DNA of 64,000 nucleotides from positions 186,001 through 250,000 of the forward strand of contig NZ_JACXLD010000001.1 of assembly GCF_014705705.1 (NCBI RefSeq). The letters run 5' to 3'. Below are positions 27,085 through 34,930 of the stretch, in pieces. The stretch is from Spongiibacter pelagi. Lineage in GTDB: Bacteria; Pseudomonadota; Gammaproteobacteria; Pseudomonadales; Spongiibacteraceae. The translations under genes were made by a program, and so were the position numbers. The notes beneath the pieces were generated by a model, which saw nothing but the letters and a program-made list of their open reading frames with translations, was not told the origin of the DNA and did no database searches. Numbering within the stretch: position 1 is the stretch's first letter; the number at the start of each line of letters is the position of its first letter.

Positions 27085-27361
27085 GACGGAAACTCTCGTA
27101 TATCAAATGTTCTCGTTTATCTGCCTTTCTCGCAGAGATAATGCGGATGCTTTCGTTATCACGAATACAATGGCAAACAACTAAAAGCCTAGAATGGATG
27201 CTACTACCCAAAAGAATGAAACGATCTTCTTCATCAGAATGGTCGGGATCACTAATGATTCGAGCAAATGGATCTGTAAAAGCGGATTAGGCCTCTTCGA
27301 AGGAAACCTTATGCTTCTTTTGGTTAGAGGAATCCTTGGCAAGATCCCACTCGAATACCAT
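27077..27361 (-). pseudogene. brnT: BrnT-family toxin gene interrupted by one in-frame stop
   Basis: Read on the minus strand from ATG 27361, the frame gives MVFEWDLAKDSSNQKKHKVS then FEEA, a TAA stop at 27289-27287 (codon 25), and continues in the same frame as SAFTDPFARIISDPDHSDEE, RFILLGSSIHSRLLVVCH, IRIISARKADKREHLIYE and a stop at 27077. This is a complete BrnT (DUF497) toxin of 94 codons with all the family blocks and no frameshift. The stop replaces what is usually a small, polar or charged residue after FEEA; a single C-to-T change from CAA (Gln) would explain it. No Met codon follows the stop, so reinitiation of a useful fragment is unlikely. Confidence 0.88.
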
Positions 27362-27369
27362 ATTAGACA

Positions 27370-27404
27370 TAACTACATTGTAGTTACACGGAGAGGAAGG
27401 TCAA
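27370..27404 (-). promoter_or_regulatory. brnTA promoter with overlapping palindromic operator
   Basis: On the minus strand, TTGACC (27404-27399), a 16-bp spacer and TACAAT (27382-27377) make a strong sigma70-type promoter 16 bp before the brnT start. A perfect 17-bp palindrome TAACTACATTGTAGTTA (27370-27386, 8-bp arms around one base) covers the -10 box, exactly where a ribbon-helix-helix repressor such as BrnA would bind for autoregulation. Confidence 0.8.
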
Positions 27405-27429
27405 GGTGACGGTGCCGTCATGTAACGCC

Positions 27430-27482
27430 CGCAGCAATTAATCAACAGAAATCCCATGATTCATGTTGGCGAGGCCGCCACG
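27430..27482. repeat. 53-bp direct repeat, copy 1 (partial foldback element)
   Basis: Starts CGCAGCAATTAATCAAC and ends GAGGCCGCCACG. It matches the copy at 27545-27597 at 52 of 53 positions (CCC against CAC at one place). It contains the left terminal inverted repeat of the foldback element (27447-27464) but no matching right half, so it is a half copy. The spacer to copy 2 (27483-27544) has a minor inverted repeat, CGACATT/AATGTCG, at 27481-27514. Confidence 0.85.
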
Positions 27483-27544
27483 ACATTTTTATTTACAATT
27501 CCAGATTAATGTCGCGAGCGATACAAGGTTAGTCATCGCCGGAG

Positions 27545-27597
27545 CGCAGCAATTAATCAACAGAAATCACATGATTCATGTTGGCGAGGCCGCCACG
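27545..27597. repeat. 53-bp direct repeat, copy 2 (left end of full element)
   Basis: Second copy of the 53-bp repeat. From 27562 onward it forms the left arm of the full 143-bp foldback element. Confidence 0.85.
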
Positions 27598-27704
27598 GCA
27601 AGGAAAAATGGCCGAAAAAGCGCAGTTTACGCAGTGTAAATGAGCATTTTAAGGTCATTTTTTAACGCCGCCGTTGCAACGCAGGTAATGAATCAGTGGT
27701 TTCT
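27562..27704. mobile_element. 143-bp imperfect foldback element (MITE/REP-like)
   Basis: The two ends are inverted repeats: AGAAATCACATGATTCAT at the left (27562-27579) and, read on the other strand, AGAAACCACTGATTCAT at the right (27704-27688), with 16 matches, one mismatch and one gap. The inner arms also pair imperfectly (AATGGCC with the complement of GGTCATT), and the exact middle is TTTAC-GCAGT-GTAAA (27626-27640, centre 27633). No open frame inside. The right end abuts the stop codon of the next minus-strand gene. It looks like a non-autonomous repeated element; no transposase gene is in the window. Confidence 0.7.
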
Positions 27705-28090
27705 TAAATTTCTTCGTATTCTTCCAATTCATCCTCACAAGCCCAAATCAAAGCCTCATCGCGCTGAATTGGAGTGAAATGCTCAAGATTGGTATTGGGC
27801 AGGCGGCGCCCGAGAATCATTGCCGATCGACGGTACCAGGCTAATTCTGATACCAATGCGATGCGGGTGAGGCGGGTATATTCTTCCGACATCAGGCGCA
27901 GTTCGCGCAAGAAATTGCGCAGGGAAAACCCATCGAAACTTTCTATTTCGATGTACATGGCCAGCTTTTCGTCCTTGCCCACTTTACTGTGAAATTCATC
28001 CAGCATATTGAGCATATCCTGATGATCCACTGGGCCTTTTACGCGCACTCCCACTAAATCGGGAGATGCTATTGGCAGGACTTCCAGCAT
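27704..28090 (-). CDS. SpoIIAA-like (STAS-fold) protein
   Basis: A 128-residue cytoplasmic protein of the SpoIIAA-like family: MLEVLPIASPDLVGVRVKGP, then a long amphipathic middle with AMYIEIESFDGFSLRNFL and RIALVSELAWYRRSAMI. Members adopt a STAS-like fold; some bind lipids or regulate partners, but most are uncharacterised. The stop lies directly at the edge of the foldback element, so the C-terminus (DELEEYEEI) may have been trimmed or defined by that insertion. Confidence 0.85.
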   Translation of the reverse strand: MLEVLPIASPDLVGVRVKGPVDHQDMLNMLDEFHSKVGKDEKLAMYIEIESFDGFSLRNFLRELRLMSEEYTRLTRIALVSELAWYRRSAMILGRRLPNTNLEHFTPIQRDEALIWACEDELEEYEEI

Positions 28091-28190
28091 TGCCGTTCCT
28101 CCAAGCGATAATTGACTCTAAGTATAGAGCGTAATTTGTACTTGGCTATCCTAAAATTACCATTGAACCGATGCGGTTAACGATGGTCGC

Positions 28191-28478
28191 TTAGTGCTTT
28201 CGCGGCGTCTTTGTCGAAGAAGGATCGATAATAGACACCACGGTAATTTCATCTTCGTGAGCGAGGGGTTTTTCGCCCACTCTAGGTTGATTCACCCGGG
28301 TGCTGATTTCCTCTGGTGCTTGCGGGTCATCGTAAATGGATTCTTTAAAGTCGCAGCGCACACACTCGCGGATTTGCTCAGAATCAGATACCCGGTACAT
28401 CACTAATTTATCCATCTCTGCGCACTTTGGGCAGACCGCGCCAGCAATAAAACGGCGGGGACGAAATTCCGTTGCCAT
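28191..28478 (-). CDS. yheV: YheV-like putative metal-binding protein (DUF2387)
   Basis: A 95-residue protein with two CXXC pairs, AVCPKCAEMDK and ECVRCDF, a zinc-ribbon arrangement at residues about 16-42, followed by a disordered tail. It matches YheV/DUF2387. Its start overlaps the prlC stop (TAATG), so it is cotranslated with prlC, an arrangement I also recall in Pseudomonas. The function is unknown. Confidence 0.85.
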   Translation of the reverse strand: MATEFRPRRFIAGAVCPKCAEMDKLVMYRVSDSEQIRECVRCDFKESIYDDPQAPEEISTRVNQPRVGEKPLAHEDEITVVSIIDPSSTKTPRKH

Positions 28479-30523
28479 TACTTGCCTCCCACCGCTTGCG
28501 CAGGGGTAATGCCGCTGTGACGCAACAAGGCATCATTGGCAGGCTCGCGACCCCGGAACCGTTTGAACAATTCTGCCGGCGCTTCAGAACCGCCGCGCTC
28601 TAGAATTTCCCGGCGGAATTGAGCCCCCACCTCCGGATTCATTACGCCGCGCTCTTCAAACAAGGAGAAGGCATCGGCAGAGAGCACTTCCGCCCATTTA
28701 TAGCTGTAGTAACCCGCGCAATAACCCCCCGCAAAAATATGGCTGAAGCTGTGCTGGAAGCGGTTAAATGCTGGCGGCATCCACACAGAAACCTGCTGAC
28801 GAACACCGTCCATCACCGCATCAATAGCCTCTTCCGAGGTGATCTTAGTCTGCATATGCAGGCGGAAATCAAACAGGGCAAATTCCAGTTGGCGTAACAT
28901 CATCATGCCGGACTGGAAATTTTTGGCGGCCAATAGTTTATCCAGCATATCTTCTGGCAGCGGTTCAGCACTTTGATAATGCGCTGAAATATCGGGGATG
29001 ACTGACTTCTCCCAGCACCAGTTTTCAAGAAACTGGCTGGGCAATTCCACCGCATCCCAAGCCACACCATTAATACCCGACACTGCCAAACAATCTATTT
29101 GCGTCAGCATATGGTGTAGGCCGTGACCAAACTCGTGGAACAGGGTGGTCACTTCATTATGCGTTAGCAGAGAAGGGCGCTCGCTGGTCGGCGGGGTAAA
29201 ATTACACACCAGAAACGCGACCGGTTTTTGCAGACTGCCATCGTCAAGGCGACGACGGCCACGGCAGTCGGCCATCCACGCTCCGCCGCGCTTATTTTGA
29301 CGGGCAAATAAATCGAGATAGAAAGCGGCAATCGATTCGCCATGGCGACTGATTTCAAAACAGCGGGCATCGTCATGCCACATATCAACGCCCACCAACT
29401 CGCGAATCTCAATGTCAAACAAGCTGGAACAAACCTTAAACAGCCCCTCGATCACTTTATTTACCGGGAAGTAAGGCCGCAGTTGTTCCTGAGAAATGGC
29501 GTAACTCGCCTCTTTTAATTTCTCACTGTAGAAAGGCACATCCCAGGCCTTTAAATCACCCAAGCCCTGCTTGGCAGCATAGGCTTTAAGCTCTTCATAC
29601 TCCTGTTGTGCCATCGGGCGGCTGGCCACCGCTAATTCTTCCAGAAAGCTCACCACCTGCTCGGGACTTTCTGCCATTTTGCTGGCCAGAGAATCTTCGG
29701 CGTAATTGGCAAAGCCCAATAACGCGGCCAATTCTTGGCGGAGCTGCATAATCTCAACCATCAGCGGGCCGTTATCCCACTGTCCAGCCTGAGGGCCCAG
29801 TTTAGACGCACGGGTAACATAGGCCTCGTACAGCTCGCGGCGTAGTTCGCGGTTTTCCGCGTACTGCATAATTGGCAGATAAGAGGGAATATCCAGACTC
29901 AGGCGATAGCCGCTGCGCTCTTTTTTAGCGGCCGCTTCACGCAACATAGCCATTGCCGACTCCGGCACACCCGCCAATTGGCCTTCATCTTCAACAAATT
30001 TTTCCCAGCCATCGGTGGCATCTAACACATGGTTGGAAAAATCGGTGGAGAGCTTACTCAAGCGCTGCTGAATATCGGCAAAGCGTTTTGCCGCCTCACC
30101 TTCTAATCCAACACCTGACAGGGTGAAATCGCGCAGCAGATTTTTCACTGCCTGCTGTCGTGGCTGATCCAAGGCCGCAAAATCCGCGCTTTCTGCCAAG
30201 GCCTTAACCCGCTCATACAAGGGCTTGTTCTGTCCCATTTCGCTGTTATAGGCCGTCAGCAAAGGCAAGCACTGGTTGTACGATTCACGCCAGGCATCGC
30301 CACTGATAACCGAATGCAAATGGCTAAGCGGCGACCAAAACTGTTCAATACGGTCGTTAATATTCTCCAGCGGCGCCATTAAATTCTGCCAACTGGGCGC
30401 AACACTATTTGAAACCAATTCCGCCACTTCTTTTCGTGCGCTGCTTAATAGCGTTTCGCAATCGGCGGGAAAGGTTTTAGGGTCGAGGGTGGAGAATTTT
30501 GGCAGGCTTGCTTGCAAAGACAT
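28478..30523 (-). CDS. prlC: oligopeptidase A (M3 metallopeptidase)
   Basis: Cytoplasmic zinc peptidase that degrades signal-peptide fragments and other oligopeptides (681 residues, full length). The HEXXH zinc site is in TLFHEFGHGLHHML (about residue 470); downstream elements AGYYSYKWAEVLSADAF and RRREILERGG-type C-terminal sequence fit M3A peptidases. ATG start. Followed by the overlapping yheV gene; divergent from the gamma carbonic anhydrase gene, as I recall for Pseudomonas. Confidence 0.96.
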   Translation of the reverse strand: MSLQASLPKFSTLDPKTFPADCETLLSSARKEVAELVSNSVAPSWQNLMAPLENINDRIEQFWSPLSHLHSVISGDAWRESYNQCLPLLTAYNSEMGQNKPLYERVKALAESADFAALDQPRQQAVKNLLRDFTLSGVGLEGEAAKRFADIQQRLSKLSTDFSNHVLDATDGWEKFVEDEGQLAGVPESAMAMLREAAAKKERSGYRLSLDIPSYLPIMQYAENRELRRELYEAYVTRASKLGPQAGQWDNGPLMVEIMQLRQELAALLGFANYAEDSLASKMAESPEQVVSFLEELAVASRPMAQQEYEELKAYAAKQGLGDLKAWDVPFYSEKLKEASYAISQEQLRPYFPVNKVIEGLFKVCSSLFDIEIRELVGVDMWHDDARCFEISRHGESIAAFYLDLFARQNKRGGAWMADCRGRRRLDDGSLQKPVAFLVCNFTPPTSERPSLLTHNEVTTLFHEFGHGLHHMLTQIDCLAVSGINGVAWDAVELPSQFLENWCWEKSVIPDISAHYQSAEPLPEDMLDKLLAAKNFQSGMMMLRQLEFALFDFRLHMQTKITSEEAIDAVMDGVRQQVSVWMPPAFNRFQHSFSHIFAGGYCAGYYSYKWAEVLSADAFSLFEERGVMNPEVGAQFRREILERGGSEAPAELFKRFRGREPANDALLRHSGITPAQAVGGK

Positions 30524-30635
30524 GGTGACGAACTCTTAAAATCGTTCAAATATGACGTTAGCATACCAGAACTGATGCCCGAGCTAGCAGGATCGCGGGC
30601 CTTGTTACGCACTCTTTCAAGATTGGAAATCCACC

Positions 30636-31196
30636 ATGAGCTATCTCGCCAGTAATTATATTCGCCCATTTGAAGGCCACACCCCGCAACTGGGAGAGGG
30701 CGCATTTATTGACCCCAGCGCAGTGGTGATCGGTGATGTGCAGCTCGGTGCAGACAGCTCCGTGTGGCCCAACACCACAATTCGAGGCGATATGCACCGC
30801 ATCCGTATCGGCGCTCGCACCAGCATTCAAGACAATAGCATTCTGCATATCACCCACGCCGGGCCCTACAATCCAGACGGCTACCCACTCACGATTGGCG
30901 ATGATGTCACCGTGGCCCACAGCGTGACACTGCACGGCTGCACCATTGGCAACCGCGTGTTGATTGGTATGGGCTGTATTGTGATGGACGGCGCGGTGAT
31001 TGAAGACGATGTCGTGCTGGGCGCCAACTCACTGGTGCCGCCCGGCAAAAAACTGGAAAGCGGTTTTTTATATGTCGGCAGCCCCGCTAAAGCGGTGCGC
31101 GCACTCAGCGAAAAAGAAATGAGCTACTTCTGCTACAGCTCAGCGAATTACGCCAAGCTGAAAGATCGGCATATTGCTTCGCTGTCTGGAAATTAA
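30636..31196 (+). CDS. gamma carbonic anhydrase-like protein (YrdA/PaaY family)
   Basis: Left-handed beta-helix trimeric protein (186 residues) with hexapeptide repeats (IDPSAVVIGDVQLGADSSVW and on). Zinc-ligand histidines are in ITHAGPYN, VTVAHSVTLHGC, and the catalytic-surface Arg/Gln in TIRGDMHRIRIG. The family is widespread; E. coli YrdA shows no clear carbonic anhydrase activity, so activity is not certain. Its stop overlaps the end of the convergent DUF1501 gene by 4 bp. Confidence 0.9.
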   Translation: MSYLASNYIRPFEGHTPQLGEGAFIDPSAVVIGDVQLGADSSVWPNTTIRGDMHRIRIGARTSIQDNSILHITHAGPYNPDGYPLTIGDDVTVAHSVTLHGCTIGNRVLIGMGCIVMDGAVIEDDVVLGANSLVPPGKKLESGFLYVGSPAKAVRALSEKEMSYFCYSSANYAKLKDRHIASLSGN

Positions 31197-32764
31197 ATCG
31201 GCAAGCTCAACAATAAATCGATAATTGGAATACCCGAGCCGCCAACGGTGCCCTGCGAATTTAACATCCCCGGCACATAGGCGCTGCTAATTGGCGCGGT
31301 GGGCGTACTTTTGAAATTTGCCAGATTGGGAAATAAGCCCGGCATTTCTTCATCCGTAACGCCAAACCAATTGCACAGGGTTGCCAAATACTGGTCGATC
31401 GCAATGGTAGGTATCATGCGGCCTTTACTGCCGGTGTCGCTTTCTCCACCGAGCCGCATATCTGGCATTTCACCAATCATGGCGCCACCATTAACATCGC
31501 CGCCAACCAATAGATTATGGCCTGCCCAAGCGTGGTCTGTGCCATCACCGTTATTGCCCAGTGTGCGACCAAAATCCGACAGTGTGAACATGGTGACCTG
31601 CTCAGCAAGCCCCAGTGAATCCATCGCCTGCTGAAAGCTCCACATGGCTAGGCTGATTTCACGCAGCAATAAGGGATGTTGATTCAGCAGGCCACTGTGG
31701 TTATCAAACCCACCCATACCAATAAAGATTATTTGCCGACCCAAATTCAGCTCATTGCCCAACTTAATCATTTCCGCCGCCGCCTTGGCGCCGCGCAAGG
31801 CACTGCCATTAATGCTACGCGACAGGTTTAGCTGTTGTGCCGTGGGGCTTGTAAACAACACATTACCGTAAGGATCAGTAAGGTGATCAAAGGCCGCTGG
31901 ATCAATCAGAGCCAGCGTATCTGCCAAGCTGATAGTGCTGCGATTGGCCGCTTTTAACACTCGACTCAAGGGCTGCTCGCCAGCGGTGGCGCGATTCATT
32001 TCAGCAAACAAATCAAAGCTAAAGCCACTGCCATTTTCCGAGGGGAATAGTTGAGTACTGCCGGGCTGCAATATCACCGGACTATTATTGTCTCCGGTTA
32101 ACATGCGCCGCGCCCCGGCATAGGAAATATTGATACCCAGGGGCGAACCATTATTGATGGCGTTATTGTGCACGCCCCACATATCTGCCAAACGCCCGGC
32201 CCAACCACCGGCATTCAGATTATCTGCCCAACCGGTTTCCATGGCGCGCTGCTGGTGATTGTGGGCATAGAGAAAGGGCGGCAAGCGTGAGGTTTTGAGC
32301 GTATCTTTACTCACCGGCTCAACCAAGGTGCCCATATTCGCCACAATAGAGGCGCGGCGATCGGTAATCAGCTGAGCCACTTCCGGCATCATGCCATTTA
32401 GTCCTACGTCACCAAACTTATACACACCCTTGGTGTAAGACGTAGCATCCGTCGCAGATAAATAGGGGTTGCTGCCGGTATCGGTGCGCTGACCTAAAGC
32501 CGGATTCAATGACAAATTATTAATCGCCATCGCCCCGCGACTAAGCGCATAGGTTTCGTAACCATTATTGCCATCACCCAGCGGCACCATCATATTGAAA
32601 GAATCATTGCCGCCAAGCAGAAACAGCACCACCATCGCCTTGTAGTCATCCACCTGTTGCGCACGCGCAATGGAGGGGAATAACGATGTTGTGCCGCCGA
32701 GACTCGCCGCCGCACCAGCACTGGCCAACATATTGAGGAATTGGCGTCGTTTTAAATTAGTCAT
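31193..32764 (-). CDS. DUF1501 protein with Tat signal
   Basis: A 523-residue exported protein. The N-terminus has the twin-arginine motif KRRQFLNMLASAGAAASLGG, ending near ARAQ, so it is exported folded. The body matches DUF1501 (sulfatase/alkaline phosphatase-like fold): VVLFLLGGNDSFNMMVPLG, FTLSDFGRTLGNNGDGTDHAWAG (quoted in part: SDFGRTLGNNGDGTDHAWAG) and GDVNGG. It lies 9 bp after the DUF1800 gene, with which it is nearly always paired. The substrate is unknown. Confidence 0.88.
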   Translation of the reverse strand: MTNLKRRQFLNMLASAGAAASLGGTTSLFPSIARAQQVDDYKAMVVLFLLGGNDSFNMMVPLGDGNNGYETYALSRGAMAINNLSLNPALGQRTDTGSNPYLSATDATSYTKGVYKFGDVGLNGMMPEVAQLITDRRASIVANMGTLVEPVSKDTLKTSRLPPFLYAHNHQQRAMETGWADNLNAGGWAGRLADMWGVHNNAINNGSPLGINISYAGARRMLTGDNNSPVILQPGSTQLFPSENGSGFSFDLFAEMNRATAGEQPLSRVLKAANRSTISLADTLALIDPAAFDHLTDPYGNVLFTSPTAQQLNLSRSINGSALRGAKAAAEMIKLGNELNLGRQIIFIGMGGFDNHSGLLNQHPLLLREISLAMWSFQQAMDSLGLAEQVTMFTLSDFGRTLGNNGDGTDHAWAGHNLLVGGDVNGGAMIGEMPDMRLGGESDTGSKGRMIPTIAIDQYLATLCNWFGVTDEEMPGLFPNLANFKSTPTAPISSAYVPGMLNSQGTVGGSGIPIIDLLLSLPI

Positions 32765-32773
32765 GCCTCGTCC

Positions 32774-34786
32774 TCAGTGTTGAGCCATATTTTCTGGCGA
32801 CATAAACAGGTATTGCACCGCCCCCGAAACCACCCGAATGGCTTCCTGCGCGGGGTCTTTATTCACATTGAAGTAGGGGGCAGTATCCAGATAATCCAGC
32901 AACTGGGCTCGACTGCTTTCCGTTAGCGCTTTTTTGCCGAGTAAGCCCAGCTCCAGTTCATCTAACATTGCGGCCAAGCCACGCTGCTTTGGTGTGAGTC
33001 CGTTTTCATCGGCATTTGTGTCATGAATGGAGAGGAAGTCTCCATTGCTGTCACCTTCTAGCGCCAGCTCTAATGTTTTCAGCGCCCACGCAAAATCGAT
33101 CAGCGCCAAAGCGCGACTGCCATTCCAATTGCCAGACTGCTCATTGCCTTTTTGGTTGCGGTCGGCAACGTAAGCCTGCACCGAACCACTACTGCGATTC
33201 AGTTCGTTTAGCTCAAGCATATGTCGGTTTAAGCGGCTTAGCTCAAACAGATAGGCGATATTATTAGCGGAGCGGAGCTGCATTTCCGGCAACACCCGCT
33301 GAGGATTAGTGCCGCGATAGAAGCTGTCTTGAGGCACATGATCCGGGTCGTAAAAATTAAAAACGCTGGGCGAGCGCAGTGGCCCCTGACCCAGTAAAGA
33401 CTCTATGCCATTAAAGAAATAAATACCGCTAGCCGGCACCCGACCATTTTCAGAGTTGATCTGCCAACCATCCACAGGCCTTACTTTAAAAGCCCTCAAC
33501 AAACGGGTAAACGCCAGCAAATGCTCATCCGCCTTACCAAATTCTGCTTGCGCGGCCGCGCCATCACTGCGCGCTTCATCATCCAATAAAATGGCGCGCA
33601 CCACCGCCGCCAAATCGCCACGCACACCCCGGCCATTGTCATTAAATACCCCCGCAACACGCGCAATGTAGTTCGGCGAGGGATTTGAACTAACCAAGCG
33701 CTGAATCAATTGCTTGCTGATAAACGGCGCCGCATTTGGATGTTCGAATAACATATCCAGGGCATTTTCCAGATCGCTGCCCGCACCATCATCCGCAATG
33801 CTGACGCCCATTACCTGCTTATCCTCAAGCTGGTGATGGTCAGGATTAAACTCCATGGCCTGCGTGTAATCGCCTAACAAATTACCGTAGCGATTGTTAT
33901 GACGAAGATCCCAGCCGGTCATCACCTTGGCCATTTCTTCGATGTCGGTCTGGGTATAGGTGGGAATATAGTCGCCACCTGCCGTTTGCTTTGGCGAGCC
34001 ATCTAAGTTGAGTTGGTATAAACCCACGGTGAATAACTGCATCAATTCACGAGCAAAGTTTTCATCGGGCAGGGTTACTCCATCTGCACTGGCTTTTTCA
34101 TTGCCCTGATGCGAGAGAAATACGCCCATCGCAGGGCTTTTTGCTACATCACCAATGAGCTCTCGAAAATTCCCAAAGGCATGACGGGCCAAAATATCGT
34201 TGAAATGTGCCAGCGCTTCAGCATTTCGCTCCAATTGCGGATCACTGGCAGAGGTAACCAAAATCTGACTCAGTGCATAGGCCACACGCTGGCGCAGTTG
34301 ATCTTGGCCTTGCAGCGCATTTTCAAACCACGCGCTCATCTGATAACTGTCGGCAAAACCCGAGGCACCGCCAAAGAAGATTTTCTGACCATCAGCCCCC
34401 GCCGGCTTTTCAATAAACCAACCGGCTCGCGGTTCCAATGTTGTGGCAATTTCAATCATGCGCTCAAGATGGGTTTTGCGGGCATCATTCGGCGAGGTGT
34501 AGGCTGAACTCATCGCCATTTGCGCATTCAGCCAAGCGGGAATTCCGCGGGCAATAACCAGTTCAATATCCGCAGGTGTTGGCCCAAAGGTCGCTTGACG
34601 TAAAAAACGATAGGCTTGTTCGTAACTCGGGCTAGCCGCCCCGCCCGAACCTGATTGAATCGAACCAAAACTGTTTTCTGCGGTTTCTGAGCTATCGCCA
34701 GAACCCCCTCCGCAAGCGCCGAGCATACTCAGCACAGCAATAAGGATAAGCCAGCGCATATTTAGCAATGAGTAAGAGCGCAACAC
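32774..34786 (-). CDS. DUF1800 lipoprotein
   Basis: A 670-residue predicted lipoprotein. The start is probably GTG at 34786 with AGGTGG just upstream (ATG at 34759 is an alternative); either way the lipobox is LGAC followed by GGGSGDSS. The DUF1800 core begins AYRFLRQATFGPTPADIELV and includes DENFARELMQLFTVGLYQLN, EMAKVMTGWDL and RSPSVFNFYDPDHVP. It is first in a two-gene operon with the Tat-exported DUF1501 gene. The pair is common in marine and environmental bacteria; its function is not established. Confidence 0.88.
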   Translation of the reverse strand: MLRSYSLLNMRWLILIAVLSMLGACGGGSGDSSETAENSFGSIQSGSGGAASPSYEQAYRFLRQATFGPTPADIELVIARGIPAWLNAQMAMSSAYTSPNDARKTHLERMIEIATTLEPRAGWFIEKPAGADGQKIFFGGASGFADSYQMSAWFENALQGQDQLRQRVAYALSQILVTSASDPQLERNAEALAHFNDILARHAFGNFRELIGDVAKSPAMGVFLSHQGNEKASADGVTLPDENFARELMQLFTVGLYQLNLDGSPKQTAGGDYIPTYTQTDIEEMAKVMTGWDLRHNNRYGNLLGDYTQAMEFNPDHHQLEDKQVMGVSIADDGAGSDLENALDMLFEHPNAAPFISKQLIQRLVSSNPSPNYIARVAGVFNDNGRGVRGDLAAVVRAILLDDEARSDGAAAQAEFGKADEHLLAFTRLLRAFKVRPVDGWQINSENGRVPASGIYFFNGIESLLGQGPLRSPSVFNFYDPDHVPQDSFYRGTNPQRVLPEMQLRSANNIAYLFELSRLNRHMLELNELNRSSGSVQAYVADRNQKGNEQSGNWNGSRALALIDFAWALKTLELALEGDSNGDFLSIHDTNADENGLTPKQRGLAAMLDELELGLLGKKALTESSRAQLLDYLDTAPYFNVNKDPAQEAIRVVSGAVQYLFMSPENMAQH

Positions 34787-34883
34787 AAAACCACCTAGCC
34801 AATTCGTTAGATTCTAACGATGCCGCAACTCTAGATTTAAAGCCAGCTCCCAAGGGAGAGGTTTGTCACATTCAGGGAAATTT

Positions 34884-34907
34884 GTGGCGAAATCGAAATT
34901 TCACCAC
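34884..34907. repeat. hairpin between antiporter gene and DUF1800 gene
   Basis: GTGGCGAAAT pairs with ATTTCACCAC (one mismatch) across a CGAA loop; on the minus strand the loop reads TTCG, a stabilising tetraloop. There is no clear T tract, so termination of the upstream antiporter transcript or mRNA protection are both possible. Confidence 0.5.
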
Positions 34908-34930
34908 ATTCAAAATCTAGGGCAGGGAAA

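Noticed and set aside
27194-27409. Plus-strand open frame across the brnT region
   Set aside because: It is the antisense shadow of the brnT pseudogene and runs through its promoter.
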